A stretch of 64,000 bases of DNA from Micromonospora sp. LH3U1 (GCF_028475105.1 NZ_CP116936.1:4959501-5023500); one strand, 5' to 3'. Counted from the first letter of the stretch, positions 16,340 to 24,762 are shown. Numbers and translations: made by a program. Notes: generated from the letters alone by a model not told the origin.

Positions 16340-16545
16340 TCCACGGCGCCCACGCAAAGCACCCCACCGCGCCCCATCCACCGCGCCCACGCACCGCGCC
16401 CACGCACCGCGCCGCACCCCACCGCACCGCGCCGCACTCCACCGCGCTGCACCGCGCCGCGCCCCACCGCGCCGCACCCCACCGCACCCCACCGCGCCGC
16501 ACCCCCGCCGCGCGCCACCGCCACCGCGCCGCGGCAATGCCGACC
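16340..16545. repeat. Degenerate C/G/A simple repeat
   Basis: Irregular copies of caccgcgccgcaccc-like units fill most of the 407-base gap between convergent genes. No gene is visible here. Confidence 0.75.
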
Positions 16546-16555
16546 GGACCTAGGC

Positions 16556-16632
16556 ATGATCGTGCTCGATCCAGGATGCAGTGGCCTCCGGTGGGAGGGT
16601 GACCACTACATCCTGGTTGCAGCGCGATCAGC
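16556..16632. repeat. Palindromic element family D, copy 1
   Basis: It begins gatcgtgctcgatcc (16558-16572). The inner arms ccaggatgcagtgg (16571-16584) and ccactacatcctgg (16603-16616) pair with one mismatch. The right outer arm has decayed to gcgcgatcagcacc. The better-preserved copy is at 54225-54300. Confidence 0.82.
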
Positions 16633-16714
16633 ACCGAGCCAGCACCGAGCCAGCGCGATCAGCACCGAGCCAGCGCGATCAGCACCGAGCCAGCACCGAC
16701 AGCCAGCACCGACC
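16621..16714. repeat. 20-bp tandem repeat grown from the end of palindrome D1
   Basis: Unit agcgcgatcagcaccgagcc, three full copies plus shortened 11-bp copies (agcaccgagcc). The first unit is itself the right end of palindrome D1, so the array looks like an expansion of that arm. Confidence 0.85.
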
Positions 16715-16733
16715 CAAGGGCGGCGGACGCCCG

Positions 16734-17513
16734 TCAGATCTCGTCGAGCAGGTCCGCGACCGAGTTGATGATCCGGGACGGGCGGTACGGGTAACGCTCC
16801 GCCTCGGTGCGGCTGCTGATTCCGGTGAGCACCAGGATGGTCTCCAGCCCAGCCTCCAGGCCGCACAGGATGTCGGTGTCCATCCGGTCGCCGATCATCG
16901 CGGTGCTCTCCGAGTGCGCGTTGATGGTGTTGAGCGCCGAGCGCATCATCATCGGGTTCGGTTTGCCGACGAAGTACGGCTCCACCCCGGTCGCCTTGGA
17001 GATCATCGCGGCGACCGACCCGGCGGCGGGCAGGGCGCCCTCGACGGACGGGCCGGTCACGTCGGGGTTGGTGCAGATGAACCGGGCTCCGTCGTTGATC
17101 AGACGGACCGCCTTGGTGATCGCCTCGAAGCTGTAGGTGCGCGTTTCGCCGAGCACCACGTAGTCGGGGGCGAAGTCGGTGAGCACGTAGCCGACCGCGT
17201 GCAGCGCCGTGGTCAGTCCGGCCTCACCGATCACGTACGCGGTGCCGCCCGGCCGCTGGTCGGCGAGGAACTGGCCGGTGGCCAGCGCGGACGACCAGAT
17301 CGACTCCTCCGGCACGTCCAGCCCCATCCGGCTGAGCCGGGCCGTCAGGTCGCGCGGGGTGTAGATCGAGTTGTTGGTCAGCACCAGGAACGGCTTGCCG
17401 GAGGAACGCATCCGGTTGATGAACTCCGGTGCGCCGGGCACCGGCTGGCCCTCGTGCACCAGCACGCCGTCCATGTCGGTCAGCCAACTCTGCACGGGTT
17501 TGCGGTCCTGCAT
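16734..17513 (-). CDS. HAD-superfamily (subclass IIA, NagD-like) phosphatase
   Basis: 259 residues. HAD motif I is LTDMDGVL (residues 11-18, nucleophile Asp and the +2 Asp), motif II VLTNNS, the lysine lies in GKPNP, and motif III is AMIGDRMDTDI. The large IIA cap domain between motifs II and III has CTNPDVTGPSVEGALPAAG. The family dephosphorylates small sugar or nucleotide phosphates such as p-nitrophenyl-type substrates or UMP; the substrate here is unknown. Its start has GAGG upstream. It follows hemH by 15 bases and is probably the last gene of the fabG-fabI-hemH transcript. Confidence 0.9.
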   Translation of the reverse strand: MQDRKPVQSWLTDMDGVLVHEGQPVPGAPEFINRMRSSGKPFLVLTNNSIYTPRDLTARLSRMGLDVPEESIWSSALATGQFLADQRPGGTAYVIGEAGLTTALHAVGYVLTDFAPDYVVLGETRTYSFEAITKAVRLINDGARFICTNPDVTGPSVEGALPAAGSVAAMISKATGVEPYFVGKPNPMMMRSALNTINAHSESTAMIGDRMDTDILCGLEAGLETILVLTGISSRTEAERYPYRPSRIINSVADLLDEI

Positions 17514-17528
17514 GATGATCCTCAGAGG

Positions 17529-18557
17529 TCAGGGGCGACGGGTCGGCACGCAACAGACGGTCGCGCAGGTGTCCCACATCGGCAGCTCGCCCAGGCGGCG
17601 GCGTAGTTGCGCACCGTCCGGGTCGGTCCGCTCGGTGACCAGCTCACGCACCATTGTCACGAAGCGCGGGTCGGTGCCCGGGGTGGCGGCCCGGACGAAG
17701 TCCAGGCCGAGCTGCTTGGCCGTCTCCAGCGCCTCGGTGTCCAGGTCCCACACGACCTCCAGGTGGTCGGAGACGAACCCGATCGGGCTGACCACCACAC
17801 CGGTGGTGCCGCCCTGCGCGAGGGCGGTCAGGTGGTCGTTGATGTCCGGTTCGAGCCACGGCATCTGCGGCGGGCCGGAGCGGCTCTGCCAGACCAGGTC
17901 GTACGGCAGGTCGGGTGCGGCGGCCGCGGCGACGAGCCGGGCGGTCTCGTGCAGCTGCGCCTCGTACCGGCCGCCGTGCGGGCCGGCGTTGGCGGCCATG
18001 GAGGTGGGGATGGAGTGGGCGGTGAAGACCAGGCGGGTGGTGTCCCGTTTCGCCGGGTCGAGCTGGCCCAGGGCTGCCCGGACCGCGTCGGTGTGCGGCT
18101 CGACGAAGCCGGGGTGGTCCCAGAACTGGCGCAGCTTCTCGATCACCGGGGCGTCCGGGCCGACGGCGGCCCGCGCGGCGGCGATGTCCTCCTGGTACTG
18201 CCGGCAGGACGAGTAGCCGCCGTACGCGCTGGTGACGAAGGCCAGCGCCCGGGTGACCCCGTCGTCGCGCATCTGGGTCACGGTGTCGGCGAGCATCGGG
18301 TCCCAGTTGCGGTTGCCCCAGTAGACGGGCAGGTCGACACCGTGTGCGGCGAAGTCGGCGCGGACGGCGGCCAGCAGGTCTCGGCACTGCTGGTTGATCG
18401 GGGACACCCCACCGAAGTGCTGGTAGTGCTCGGCGACCTCGGCCAGCCGCTCGGGCGGCACGCCCCGGCCCCGGGTCACGTTCTGCAGGAACGGCATCAC
18501 GTCCTCGGGCCGCTCCGGCCCGCCGAAGGACACCAGCACCACCGCGTCGTACGACAT
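17529..18557 (-). CDS. hemH: Ferrochelatase / coproporphyrin ferrochelatase
   Basis: 342 residues. Inserts Fe2+ into the porphyrin ring; in actinobacteria the substrate is normally coproporphyrin III, giving coprohaem. Start ATG 18557 (MSYDAVVLVSFGGPERPEDV), the usual N-terminus. Family landmarks include QNVTRGRGVPPERL, HFGGVSPINQQ (where QQCRDLL follows), YWGNRNWDP, SAYGGYSSCRQYQED, VFTAHSIP (catalytic His) and VSPIGFVSDHLEVVWDLD. Cys residues near the C-terminus (WDTCATVCC) resemble the [2Fe-2S] ligands reported in actinobacterial enzymes. It lies 99 bases downstream of fabI, the same order as mabA-inhA-hemH of mycobacteria. Confidence 0.95.
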   Translation of the reverse strand: MSYDAVVLVSFGGPERPEDVMPFLQNVTRGRGVPPERLAEVAEHYQHFGGVSPINQQCRDLLAAVRADFAAHGVDLPVYWGNRNWDPMLADTVTQMRDDGVTRALAFVTSAYGGYSSCRQYQEDIAAARAAVGPDAPVIEKLRQFWDHPGFVEPHTDAVRAALGQLDPAKRDTTRLVFTAHSIPTSMAANAGPHGGRYEAQLHETARLVAAAAAPDLPYDLVWQSRSGPPQMPWLEPDINDHLTALAQGGTTGVVVSPIGFVSDHLEVVWDLDTEALETAKQLGLDFVRAATPGTDPRFVTMVRELVTERTDPDGAQLRRRLGELPMWDTCATVCCVPTRRP

Positions 18558-18656
18558 GGGTTCATTCTCGCCCCTGGGCCGTGACGGCCCGGCGACGCCC
18601 CCTGCTCCGGACGCGTGGGTCACGCGGACGGTGGTCGGGGGCGTCGTCGGGGGACG

Positions 18657-19424
18657 TCAGGAGCCGATGGCGTGGTAGCCGCCGTCGACGTGGACGATCT
18701 CGCCGGTGGTGGCCGGGAACCAGTCGGAGAGCAGCGCCAGGCAGGCCCGGGCGGCGGGCTCCTGGTCGGTGAGGCTCCAGCCCAGCGGGGCCCGCTCGGC
18801 CCAGGCGTCCTCGAACTGGTCGAAGCCGGGGATCGACTTCGCGGCGATGGTGCGCAGCGGCCCGGCGGCGACCAGGTTGCTGCGGATGCCCTGCTTGCCC
18901 AGGTGCATTGCCAGGTAGCGGGACGCCGATTCCAGGCCGGCCTTGGCCACGCCCATCCAGTCGTAGACCGGCCACGCCTTCGTCGCGTCGAAGGTCAGGC
19001 CGACCACCGCGCCGCCGGGCGACATCAGCGGCAGCGCCGCCATGGCCAGCGACTTGTACGAGAAGGTGGAGACGTGCAGGGCGGTCGCCACGTCCTCCCA
19101 GGGGGCGTCGAGGAAGCCGCCACCCAGGCAGCTCTGCGGGGCGAAGCCGATCGAGTGCACGACGCCGTCGAGCCCGTCGACGTGCTCGCGCACCCGGTCG
19201 GCGAGGCTGGCCAGGTGTTCGGTGTTGGTGACGTCCACCTCGATGATCGGGGCCGGCTCGGGCAGCCGCCTGGCGATCCGCTCGACCAGGGAGAGCCGGC
19301 CGTAGCCGGTGAGCACGACCTGCGCGCCGTTCTCCTGGGCGAGCTTCGCCACCGAGAAGGCGATCGAGGCGTCGGTGATGACACCGGTGACGAGCAGCCG
19401 CTTACCGGCGAGCAGTCCGGACAT
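18657..19424 (-). CDS. fabI: Enoyl-[acyl-carrier-protein] reductase (NADH), InhA/FabI type
   Basis: 255 residues. Reduces trans-2-enoyl-ACP in the last step of each FAS-II elongation cycle. The N-terminal nucleotide-binding motif is KRLLVTGVITDASIAFSVAK, typical of FabI/InhA (not the GxxxGIG of ordinary SDRs), and the catalytic Tyr-x6-Lys lies in VYDWMGVAKAG. The C-terminus TTGEIVHVDGGYHAIG is standard. Strong Shine-Dalgarno GGAGG nine bases before ATG 19424. It follows fabG by 29 bases, forming a mabA-inhA-like operon. This is the enzyme class targeted by isoniazid and triclosan. Confidence 0.95.
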   Translation of the reverse strand: MSGLLAGKRLLVTGVITDASIAFSVAKLAQENGAQVVLTGYGRLSLVERIARRLPEPAPIIEVDVTNTEHLASLADRVREHVDGLDGVVHSIGFAPQSCLGGGFLDAPWEDVATALHVSTFSYKSLAMAALPLMSPGGAVVGLTFDATKAWPVYDWMGVAKAGLESASRYLAMHLGKQGIRSNLVAAGPLRTIAAKSIPGFDQFEDAWAERAPLGWSLTDQEPAARACLALLSDWFPATTGEIVHVDGGYHAIGS

Positions 19425-19453
19425 GCAGTGGTTCCTCCGTACGTAGATAAGGG

Positions 19454-20158
19454 TCAGTGGCCCATGCCGAGGCCGCCGTCGACCGGGATCACGGCGCCCG
19501 AGACGTACCCGGCGCTGTCGGAGGCCAACCAGGTGACCACCCCGGCGACCTCGTCCGGGCTGGCCATCCGGCCGGCCGGGATCGACTTGCGGATCTCCGC
19601 CTTGCGGTCCTCGGACAGGCCGGCGGTCATGTCCGTGTCGATGAAGCCGGGCGCCACCACGTTCGCGGTGATGTTGCGGCTGCCCAGCTCGCGGGTGATC
19701 GAGCGGGCCACGCCGACGAGACCGGCCTTGCTGGCGGCGTAGTTGACCTGCCCGGCGCCGCCGGCGAGGCCGACCACCGAGGAGATGAAGATCATGCGGC
19801 CCCACTTGGCGCGGAGCATCTTGCCGGAGGCCCGCTTGGCGACCCGGAACGCACCGGTGAGGTTGGTGTCCAGCACACCGGTGAACTGCTCCTCGGTCAT
19901 CCGCAGCAGCAGCGTGTCGGCGGTCATGCCGGCGTTGGCGACCAGCACCTCGACCGGCCCCAGCTCGGCCTCGACGGCGGTGAACGCGGCGTCGATCGAG
20001 GCCGCGTCGGTGACGTCGGCGCGTACGCCGAACAGCCCTTCCGGAGCCTCGCCGCTGCGGTGGGTGACCGCCACCCGGTCGCCCTGCTTGGCGAAGGCCT
20101 GCGCGATCGCCAGGCCGATCCCCCGGTTGCCCCCGGTCACCAGCACGGTACGGGCCAC
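19454..20158 (-). CDS. fabG: 3-oxoacyl-[acyl-carrier-protein] reductase (MabA/FabG type)
   Basis: 234 residues. NADPH-dependent SDR reducing 3-oxoacyl-ACP in FAS-II. Cofactor motif TGGNRGIGLAIA at residues 8-19, NAG in VANAGMTADTLLLRM, catalytic Ser in FISSVVG, and Tyr/Lys in NYAASKAG. The sequence AKWGRMIFISSVVGLAGGAGQVNYAASKAGLVG is close to mycobacterial MabA. Start GTG 20158 (VARTVLVTGGNRG), preceded by AAGGGGG. First gene of the fabG-fabI-hemH-HAD operon; a small palindrome lies 48 bases upstream of the start. Confidence 0.94.
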   Translation of the reverse strand: MARTVLVTGGNRGIGLAIAQAFAKQGDRVAVTHRSGEAPEGLFGVRADVTDAASIDAAFTAVEAELGPVEVLVANAGMTADTLLLRMTEEQFTGVLDTNLTGAFRVAKRASGKMLRAKWGRMIFISSVVGLAGGAGQVNYAASKAGLVGVARSITRELGSRNITANVVAPGFIDTDMTAGLSEDRKAEIRKSIPAGRMASPDEVAGVVTWLASDSAGYVSGAVIPVDGGLGMGH

Positions 20159-20205
20159 TGTTCCCCCTTGCGAATGGTCAGCACGGACGCGTCGGAGCCT
20201 AGGCG

Positions 20206-20219
20206 TTACCGGCAGGTAA
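20206..20219. promoter_or_regulatory. Candidate operator of the fabG-fabI operon
   Basis: Perfect short palindrome ttacc-ggca-ggtaa in the 152-base gap between fabG (minus) and the kinase gene (plus). A -10-like TAGGCT for fabG lies just inside (20198-20203). It could bind a TetR-type lipid regulator; no protein is assigned. Confidence 0.35.
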
Positions 20220-20310
20220 GCGCTAACGGGAGTCAGGTCACACTGGGGTACGACACCGGGATCAACCCCTGGTGGCACGCCTCGCGGCGGGGTCGGCCCG
20301 TAGCCTCCCG

Positions 20311-21552
20311 ATGGTGAGCCGGCAACCGATCGCCGTGGCCCTGCGGGCCCTGCGGCAGACCCTGCTGGGCCCGGACGCCCCGGCCGGCCGGCCGCTGGCG
20401 GCCCGCTGGCCGCGGCTGGCCCCTTACGCCGCACCGGTCGGCCTGCTCGCCGCCCTCGGCCTCTTCCTGATCACGCTGACCGTGGAGAGCGACTGGGGCC
20501 TGCCGACGACGATCGCGGTCCTGTTCGCGGCGATGACCGTGGCGCCGCTGCTGGCGCTGCCCCGGCGTCCGCTGCTGGCCTGGCGGCTGACGGTGCTGGC
20601 TCTGCTGATCTGCACGTTCAACGCGCCAGCCGGCCAGGCCTGGCCGTGGACCCCGCCGCTGGCGCTCGGGTCGATCGCGGTGCTGGCGGTGGTCGTCGCG
20701 CGGGTCGACCGGCCGGTGCTGGCCTGGGTGGTGACGATCAGCACGGTGCCGGTGCTGTTCCTGGTCCACCCCAACAACCGGGTCCCTGTCCTGCTGCTGC
20801 TCGGCGCCCTGGCGATCGTCGGCGACCTGATCCGGCACAACCGGCTGTCCCGGCACGCGCTGGCCGCGCAGACCGAGCTGAGCGAGCGGGAGCAGGAGCG
20901 CCGCGCGGTGCTGGAGGAACGCACCCGGATCGCCCGGGAGATGCACGACGTGGTGGCCCACCACATGTCGTTGATCGCGGTGCAGGCGGAGACCGCCCCG
21001 TACCGGCTGACCGACGTGCCGGCGCCGGCAGCCGCGGAATTCGTCGCCATCGCCGCCTCGGCCCGCGACGCGCTGAACGACATGCGGCGGCTGCTGGGGG
21101 TGCTGCGCAGCGAGTCGACCGGGCCACAGACCGCTCCGCAGCCGGACCTGACCGACCTGGGCGCGATGGTGGACGCGGCCCGCCGAGCCGGCATGCCGGT
21201 GACCCTGGACGCCGGTCCGGTGGACGACGGACAGGTGCCCGCACCGGTCGGGCTCGCCGCGTACCGCATCGTGCAGGAGGGCCTGGCCAACGCGGCCCGG
21301 CACGCGGCCGGGGCCGCGGTGCGGGTCACCGTCCGCGCCGGTCCGTCCACCCTGGGGGTACGCGTGCAGAACGCGCCGCCCGGCGACGTGCGGGCCGATC
21401 CGGACACCGAGACGGACGCCGGGCACGGGTTGACCGGCATGCGGGAGCGGGCCAATTCGTTGGGCGGTACGTTCACCGCCGGGCCGCTGCCCGACGGGGG
21501 TTACGCGGTGGCGGCCGAGTTGCCGTACGACGCGGAGGGCGGGGACCGATGA
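20311..21552 (+). CDS. Two-component sensor histidine kinase, NarL/DesK-type (HisKA_3)
   Basis: 413 residues. Four to five membrane helices (residues about 38-160) without a large extracellular domain, then a short coiled coil and the dimerisation/phosphoacceptor helix REMHDVVAHHMSLIAVQAETAP, whose His in MHDVVAHH is the phosphorylation site. The HATPase domain has AAYRIVQEGLANAARHA (N box) and TDAGHGLTGMRERANSLGG (G box). A -10-like TAGCCT (20301-20306) lies 4 bases before ATG 20311 and 7 before GTG 20314, so the GTG may be the real leaderless start. It overlaps the response regulator gene by ATGA. Ligand unknown. Confidence 0.92.
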   Translation: MVSRQPIAVALRALRQTLLGPDAPAGRPLAARWPRLAPYAAPVGLLAALGLFLITLTVESDWGLPTTIAVLFAAMTVAPLLALPRRPLLAWRLTVLALLICTFNAPAGQAWPWTPPLALGSIAVLAVVVARVDRPVLAWVVTISTVPVLFLVHPNNRVPVLLLLGALAIVGDLIRHNRLSRHALAAQTELSEREQERRAVLEERTRIAREMHDVVAHHMSLIAVQAETAPYRLTDVPAPAAAEFVAIAASARDALNDMRRLLGVLRSESTGPQTAPQPDLTDLGAMVDAARRAGMPVTLDAGPVDDGQVPAPVGLAAYRIVQEGLANAARHAAGAAVRVTVRAGPSTLGVRVQNAPPGDVRADPDTETDAGHGLTGMRERANSLGGTFTAGPLPDGGYAVAAELPYDAEGGDR

Positions 21553-22211
21553 TCCGGGTGCTGATCGCCGACGACCAGGCGATGGTCCGGCAGGGTTTCG
21601 GTGCGCTGCTCGCCGCCCAACCGGATCTGCTGGTGGTGGGGGACGCCGCCGACGGCGCGCAGGCGGTGGCCGCCGCCCGCCACCTCGACCCGGACGTGGT
21701 GCTGATGGACGTGCGCATGCCGGTCATGGACGGGCTGGAGGCCACCCGCAAGCTGCTCGGTGACCGGTCGGCCCAGCGACCCCGGGTGCTCATCCTCACC
21801 ACCTTCGACCTGGACGACTACGTGTACGAGGCGCTACGCGCCGGGGCCAGCGGCTTCCTGCTCAAGGACGCGCCGGCGGCCGATCTGGTCCAGGCGGTGC
21901 GGGTGGTGGCGGCCGGGGACGCGCTGCTCGCCCCGGCGGTCACCCGCCGGCTGATCGCCGAGTTCGCGGCCCGCCCGGACCGCCGCCGGCCGCGCCCCAC
22001 CGACCTGGCCGGGCTCACCCCACGGGAGACCGAGGTGCTGCGGTTGATCGCCCGAGGCCGCAACAACGCGGAGATCGCGGGTGACCTGGTGGTGGCCGAA
22101 CAGACCGTGAAGACGCACGTCGGGCGGATCCTGGCCAAGCTGGGGCTGCGCGACCGGGCCCAGGCCGTGGTGCTGGCATACGAGACAGGTCTGGTGGCCG
22201 CCGGCGAGTAG
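21549..22211 (+). CDS. Response regulator, NarL/LuxR family
   Basis: 220 residues. Receiver domain with the acidic pair DD in VLIADDQAMVRQG, phosphoacceptor Asp in VVLMDVRMPVMDG, Thr in ILTTFDLDDYVYEAL and Lys in GFLLKDAP. C-terminal LuxR helix-turn-helix LTPRETEVLRLIARGRNNAEIAGDLVVAEQTVKTHVGRILAKLGLRDRAQAV. It overlaps the kinase stop codon by 4 bases (ATGA), so the two are translationally coupled partners. The next two genes downstream on the same strand are plausible members of the regulated unit. Confidence 0.95.
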   Translation: MIRVLIADDQAMVRQGFGALLAAQPDLLVVGDAADGAQAVAAARHLDPDVVLMDVRMPVMDGLEATRKLLGDRSAQRPRVLILTTFDLDDYVYEALRAGASGFLLKDAPAADLVQAVRVVAAGDALLAPAVTRRLIAEFAARPDRRRPRPTDLAGLTPRETEVLRLIARGRNNAEIAGDLVVAEQTVKTHVGRILAKLGLRDRAQAVVLAYETGLVAAGE

Positions 22212-22307
22212 CCCCGTGGAGCCACCCCGCAGACGGCTCCCCGGAACGACGACCGAGCACCGCCCTCCCGCGCACTCTCCCAACGGACGACATTCCGGAG
22301 GGAGAAC

Positions 22308-23213
22308 GTGATGCGACGACGAGGTGCCAGCCGTGTGGCGGTGGCCGCGCTGCTCGGCGTGAACCTGGTCCTACCGACCCGACCCGAGCCGGTCGCGGCG
22401 GCGGGGTTCGTCGAGGCGTACCCGGGCACGGCGGCGGCGATGCGCGCGGCCGGCCGCCCGTACGCGGACTGGGCGGCCGACGGGCGCCGGTTCCTGCTGT
22501 TCGACCCGCGTGGCGACGGCCGCGCGGTCGAGGTGCTCGGCGACCTGGCCGGCGCGGACCGGATCGCGGTGCTGGTGCCGGGGGTGGGCAGCACCCTCGC
22601 GGACTTCGACCGGGGGTTGGGCGGGGTGGCCCGCCGGGCACCGGCGGTGCAGGCCGGGCAGCTCTACCGGGAGCTGCGGGCGAGCGACCCGACGGCGCGG
22701 GTCGCGGTGCTGGCCTGGCTCGGCTACGACCCGCCCGACGGGGTGTTGACCGCCGCCGGTGGTCTCGGCGCCCAGCGGGGCGCGGCCGGGCTGGCCGTGC
22801 TGTTGCGGGAGCTCGCGACACGCAGCCCGGCGGCGACGATCACGCTGGTCGGGCACAGCTACGGGGCGCTGGTGGTGTCGCTGGCGGCCACGGACGCCCC
22901 GGCCCAGGTCACCGACGTGGTCAGTCTGGGCGGCGTCGGTGCCGGGGTGCAGCGCGCCGACGATCTGCAAGGACGACGGTTCTGGGCTGCGGAGGCGCCC
23001 ACCGACTGGATCCGTCGGGTGCCGCAGGTGCGACTGCTCGGCCTCGGCTTCGGCCGACGCCCCGGCGATCCGGCGTTCGATGCCCGGCCCCTGCCGGTGG
23101 GCGGGGTGGCCGGGCACGACGGCTACCTCGCGTCGGGCAGCGCCGCGCTGGTCGCGGTGGCGGCAGTCGTCCTGGGCGCCGCCGACACCGACCGGGTCGG
23201 GGACGCCCGATGA
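22308..23213 (+). CDS. Secreted alpha/beta hydrolase, DUF1023-like
   Basis: 301 residues. A signal peptide is likely (RRRGASRVAVAALLGVNLVLPTRPEPVAAAG, cleavage near AAA-G). The alpha/beta hydrolase core has AVLVPGVGSTLADFDRGLGG, VAVLAWLGYDPPDGV and the nucleophile elbow GHSYGALVVSLAA; a His candidate is GGVAGHDGYLASG near the end. DUF1023 proteins are actinobacterial secreted esterase/lipase-like enzymes of unknown substrate. GTG start at 22308 (ATG follows immediately) with a strong GGAGGGAG upstream. It overlaps the acyltransferase gene by 4 bases (ATGA). Confidence 0.87.
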   Translation: MMRRRGASRVAVAALLGVNLVLPTRPEPVAAAGFVEAYPGTAAAMRAAGRPYADWAADGRRFLLFDPRGDGRAVEVLGDLAGADRIAVLVPGVGSTLADFDRGLGGVARRAPAVQAGQLYRELRASDPTARVAVLAWLGYDPPDGVLTAAGGLGAQRGAAGLAVLLRELATRSPAATITLVGHSYGALVVSLAATDAPAQVTDVVSLGGVGAGVQRADDLQGRRFWAAEAPTDWIRRVPQVRLLGLGFGRRPGDPAFDARPLPVGGVAGHDGYLASGSAALVAVAAVVLGAADTDRVGDAR

Positions 23214-24454
23214 GCCGCGACCGTACCGTCGACGCGCTGCGGGCGTACGCCATCGGCGGGGTGGTGCTGGGGCACTGGCTGGTAACCGGGCTGGTGCTGA
23301 CCGGTGACGGTGGGCTGCACCAGGCCAGCCCGCTGACCGCGTTGCCCGGTCTGGCCCCGGTGACCTGGGTGCTGCAGACGCTCGGGTTGTTCTTCTTCAC
23401 CGCCGGGTTCGGATCGGCCCGGTCGCTGGCCCGCCACGGGGGTGGCCCCGGCGGTTGGCTGGCCCGTCGACTGCGCCGGCTGCTGCTGCCCACGGTGGCG
23501 CTGCTGGGGGTGGGCGCCGCCGTGCTGCTCGCCGCCACCGTCGTCGGCACCCCGGACGACACGCTCACCGTCGCGCTGCGGCTCGCGGTCAGTCCGTTGT
23601 GGTTCCTGGTGCCGCTGGTCTTCCTGGTCGCGATGACCGGCCCGGTGCGCGCCGCCGTACGTCGATGGGGGGTGGCGCGATGCGTCGCACCGGCGGTGGC
23701 GGTGATCGCGGCGGCCGACCTGGCCGTCCGCCTGCTGCCGAACGGCACCGACCTGCCACCGGTCACCGTGGTGGTGGCCTGGTCGGTGCCGTACCTGCTG
23801 GGCGTCGCGCACGCCGATGGGCGGTTGGACGGCCGGCGGGCGGCGGGCGCCCTCGCGGGCGGCGGGGCCGCCGCACTGGCGGCGCTGCTGGCACTGGGCT
23901 ACCCGGTGAGCGCCGTCGGAGTGCCCGGGGACGGGGTGTCCAACCTGAGTCCGCCGTCGCTGCTGGCAGTGGCGCTGGCGGTCACCCAGGTCGGGCTGGG
24001 GCTGCTCGCTCGGCCGGCGCTGGAACGGCTGGTGGCCCGGCCACTGCCGGGCCGAGCGGTGACCGAGGTGAACCGTTCCGCGGTCCGGATCTACCTGTGG
24101 CACCAGCCGGTACTGGTGGCGGTGACCGCGCTCACCGCCCGCAGCGGGCTGACCCTGCCGGGGCTGCACACCGTTCCGGACGACCTGGGCTGGGTGCTGG
24201 CGCGCTGCTGCTGGCTGCCACTGCTCGCCGCGGTGCTGGTCACCGTGGCGCGAACGGCCCAGCCGGCCGGTCACCTGAGGAGGCGGCGTCAACCGGGCGG
24301 TGGAGGGGTCGCCGGCCGCTCGGCCGAGTGCGTCCCGTCGGCACCGCAGGTGTACGATCATCGACGTTCCGGCCCGCCCGACTTGCAGGAGGTGATCGCT
24401 GTGCGAGATAGCGATCCTCCCAGTCGTGGCCGGGCCGATGGTCAGCCCCGCTGA
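23210..24454 (+). CDS. Acyltransferase 3 family membrane protein
   Basis: 414 residues. The N-terminus RDRTVDALRAYAIGGVVLGHWL matches the acyltransferase-3 signature, with His in LGHW as the likely catalytic residue. About ten membrane segments follow (e.g. LQTLGLFFFTAGFGSA, LRLAVSPLWFLVPLVFLVAM). The RSAVRIYLWHQPVLV motif is typical of the last third. Such proteins transfer O-acyl groups to cell-surface sugars, peptidoglycan or secondary metabolites. The hydrophobic part ends near residue 355; the remaining about 60 residues are low-complexity and include an in-frame internal GTG at 24401 with a perfect ribosome-binding site, so the true stop region may belong to a separate small peptide. 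ATGA overlap with the hydrolase gene. Confidence 0.87.
   Translation: MSRDRTVDALRAYAIGGVVLGHWLVTGLVLTGDGGLHQASPLTALPGLAPVTWVLQTLGLFFFTAGFGSARSLARHGGGPGGWLARRLRRLLLPTVALLGVGAAVLLAATVVGTPDDTLTVALRLAVSPLWFLVPLVFLVAMTGPVRAAVRRWGVARCVAPAVAVIAAADLAVRLLPNGTDLPPVTVVVAWSVPYLLGVAHADGRLDGRRAAGALAGGGAAALAALLALGYPVSAVGVPGDGVSNLSPPSLLAVALAVTQVGLGLLARPALERLVARPLPGRAVTEVNRSAVRIYLWHQPVLVAVTALTARSGLTLPGLHTVPDDLGWVLARCCWLPLLAAVLVTVARTAQPAGHLRRRRQPGGGGVAGRSAECVPSAPQVYDHRRSGPPDLQEVIAVRDSDPPSRGRADGQPR
24401..24454 (+). CDS. Possible 17-residue leader peptide (in frame inside the acyltransferase 3' end)
   Basis: GTG 24401 is preceded by caggagg with 8-base spacing, the strongest ribosome-binding site in the region, and encodes MRDSDPPSRGRADGQPR before the stop at 24454. 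A -10-like TACGAT lies at 24353-24358. It shares frame and stop with the acyltransferase gene, so it could be only its tail. If independent, it would sit as a leader about 190 bases ahead of the 28-residue membrane peptide. Confidence 0.35.
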   Translation: MRDSDPPSRGRADGQPR

Positions 24455-24647
24455 GCCACGTCTCAGACTGGTGAGCTGACCCCGCTCCGCTCCCCCACCG
24501 CTTCGGTCCAGGCCGAGGTGCGTGTGCCGCGCCGCCCGATCCCGGGCGGTCGCCGGGAGCCGCCCGGTCACGACTTCGTGTGCGCGTCCCCACCCCCTGC
24601 GGTCCGCCCCCGCAAGCGGACCGTCCAGCCGCCACCCGGAGCCGTCC

Positions 24648-24734
24648 ATGAGCCGCTACGTCGCCCCGCTGGGCTTCACCCTCGCCGCCGTCTGGGTGGC
24701 CATCGTCTTCGTGCTGGCCGGCGGCGGTCACTGA
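24648..24734 (+). CDS. 28-residue single-pass membrane peptide
   Basis: Encodes a protein starting MSRYVAPLGFTLAAVW and ending VLAGGGH: a short polar N-terminus and one hydrophobic helix of about 20 residues. A stable hairpin gcggtccgc/gcggacc lies shortly upstream (about 24599-24623). Its size recalls accessory peptides of transporters such as KdpF, but no kdp gene is next to it, so no function is assigned. There is no classical Shine-Dalgarno (cggagccgtcc). Confidence 0.4.
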   Translation: MSRYVAPLGFTLAAVWVAIVFVLAGGGH

Positions 24735-24762
24735 GTCGCGCTGACCACCGCCGGCCAGCCGC

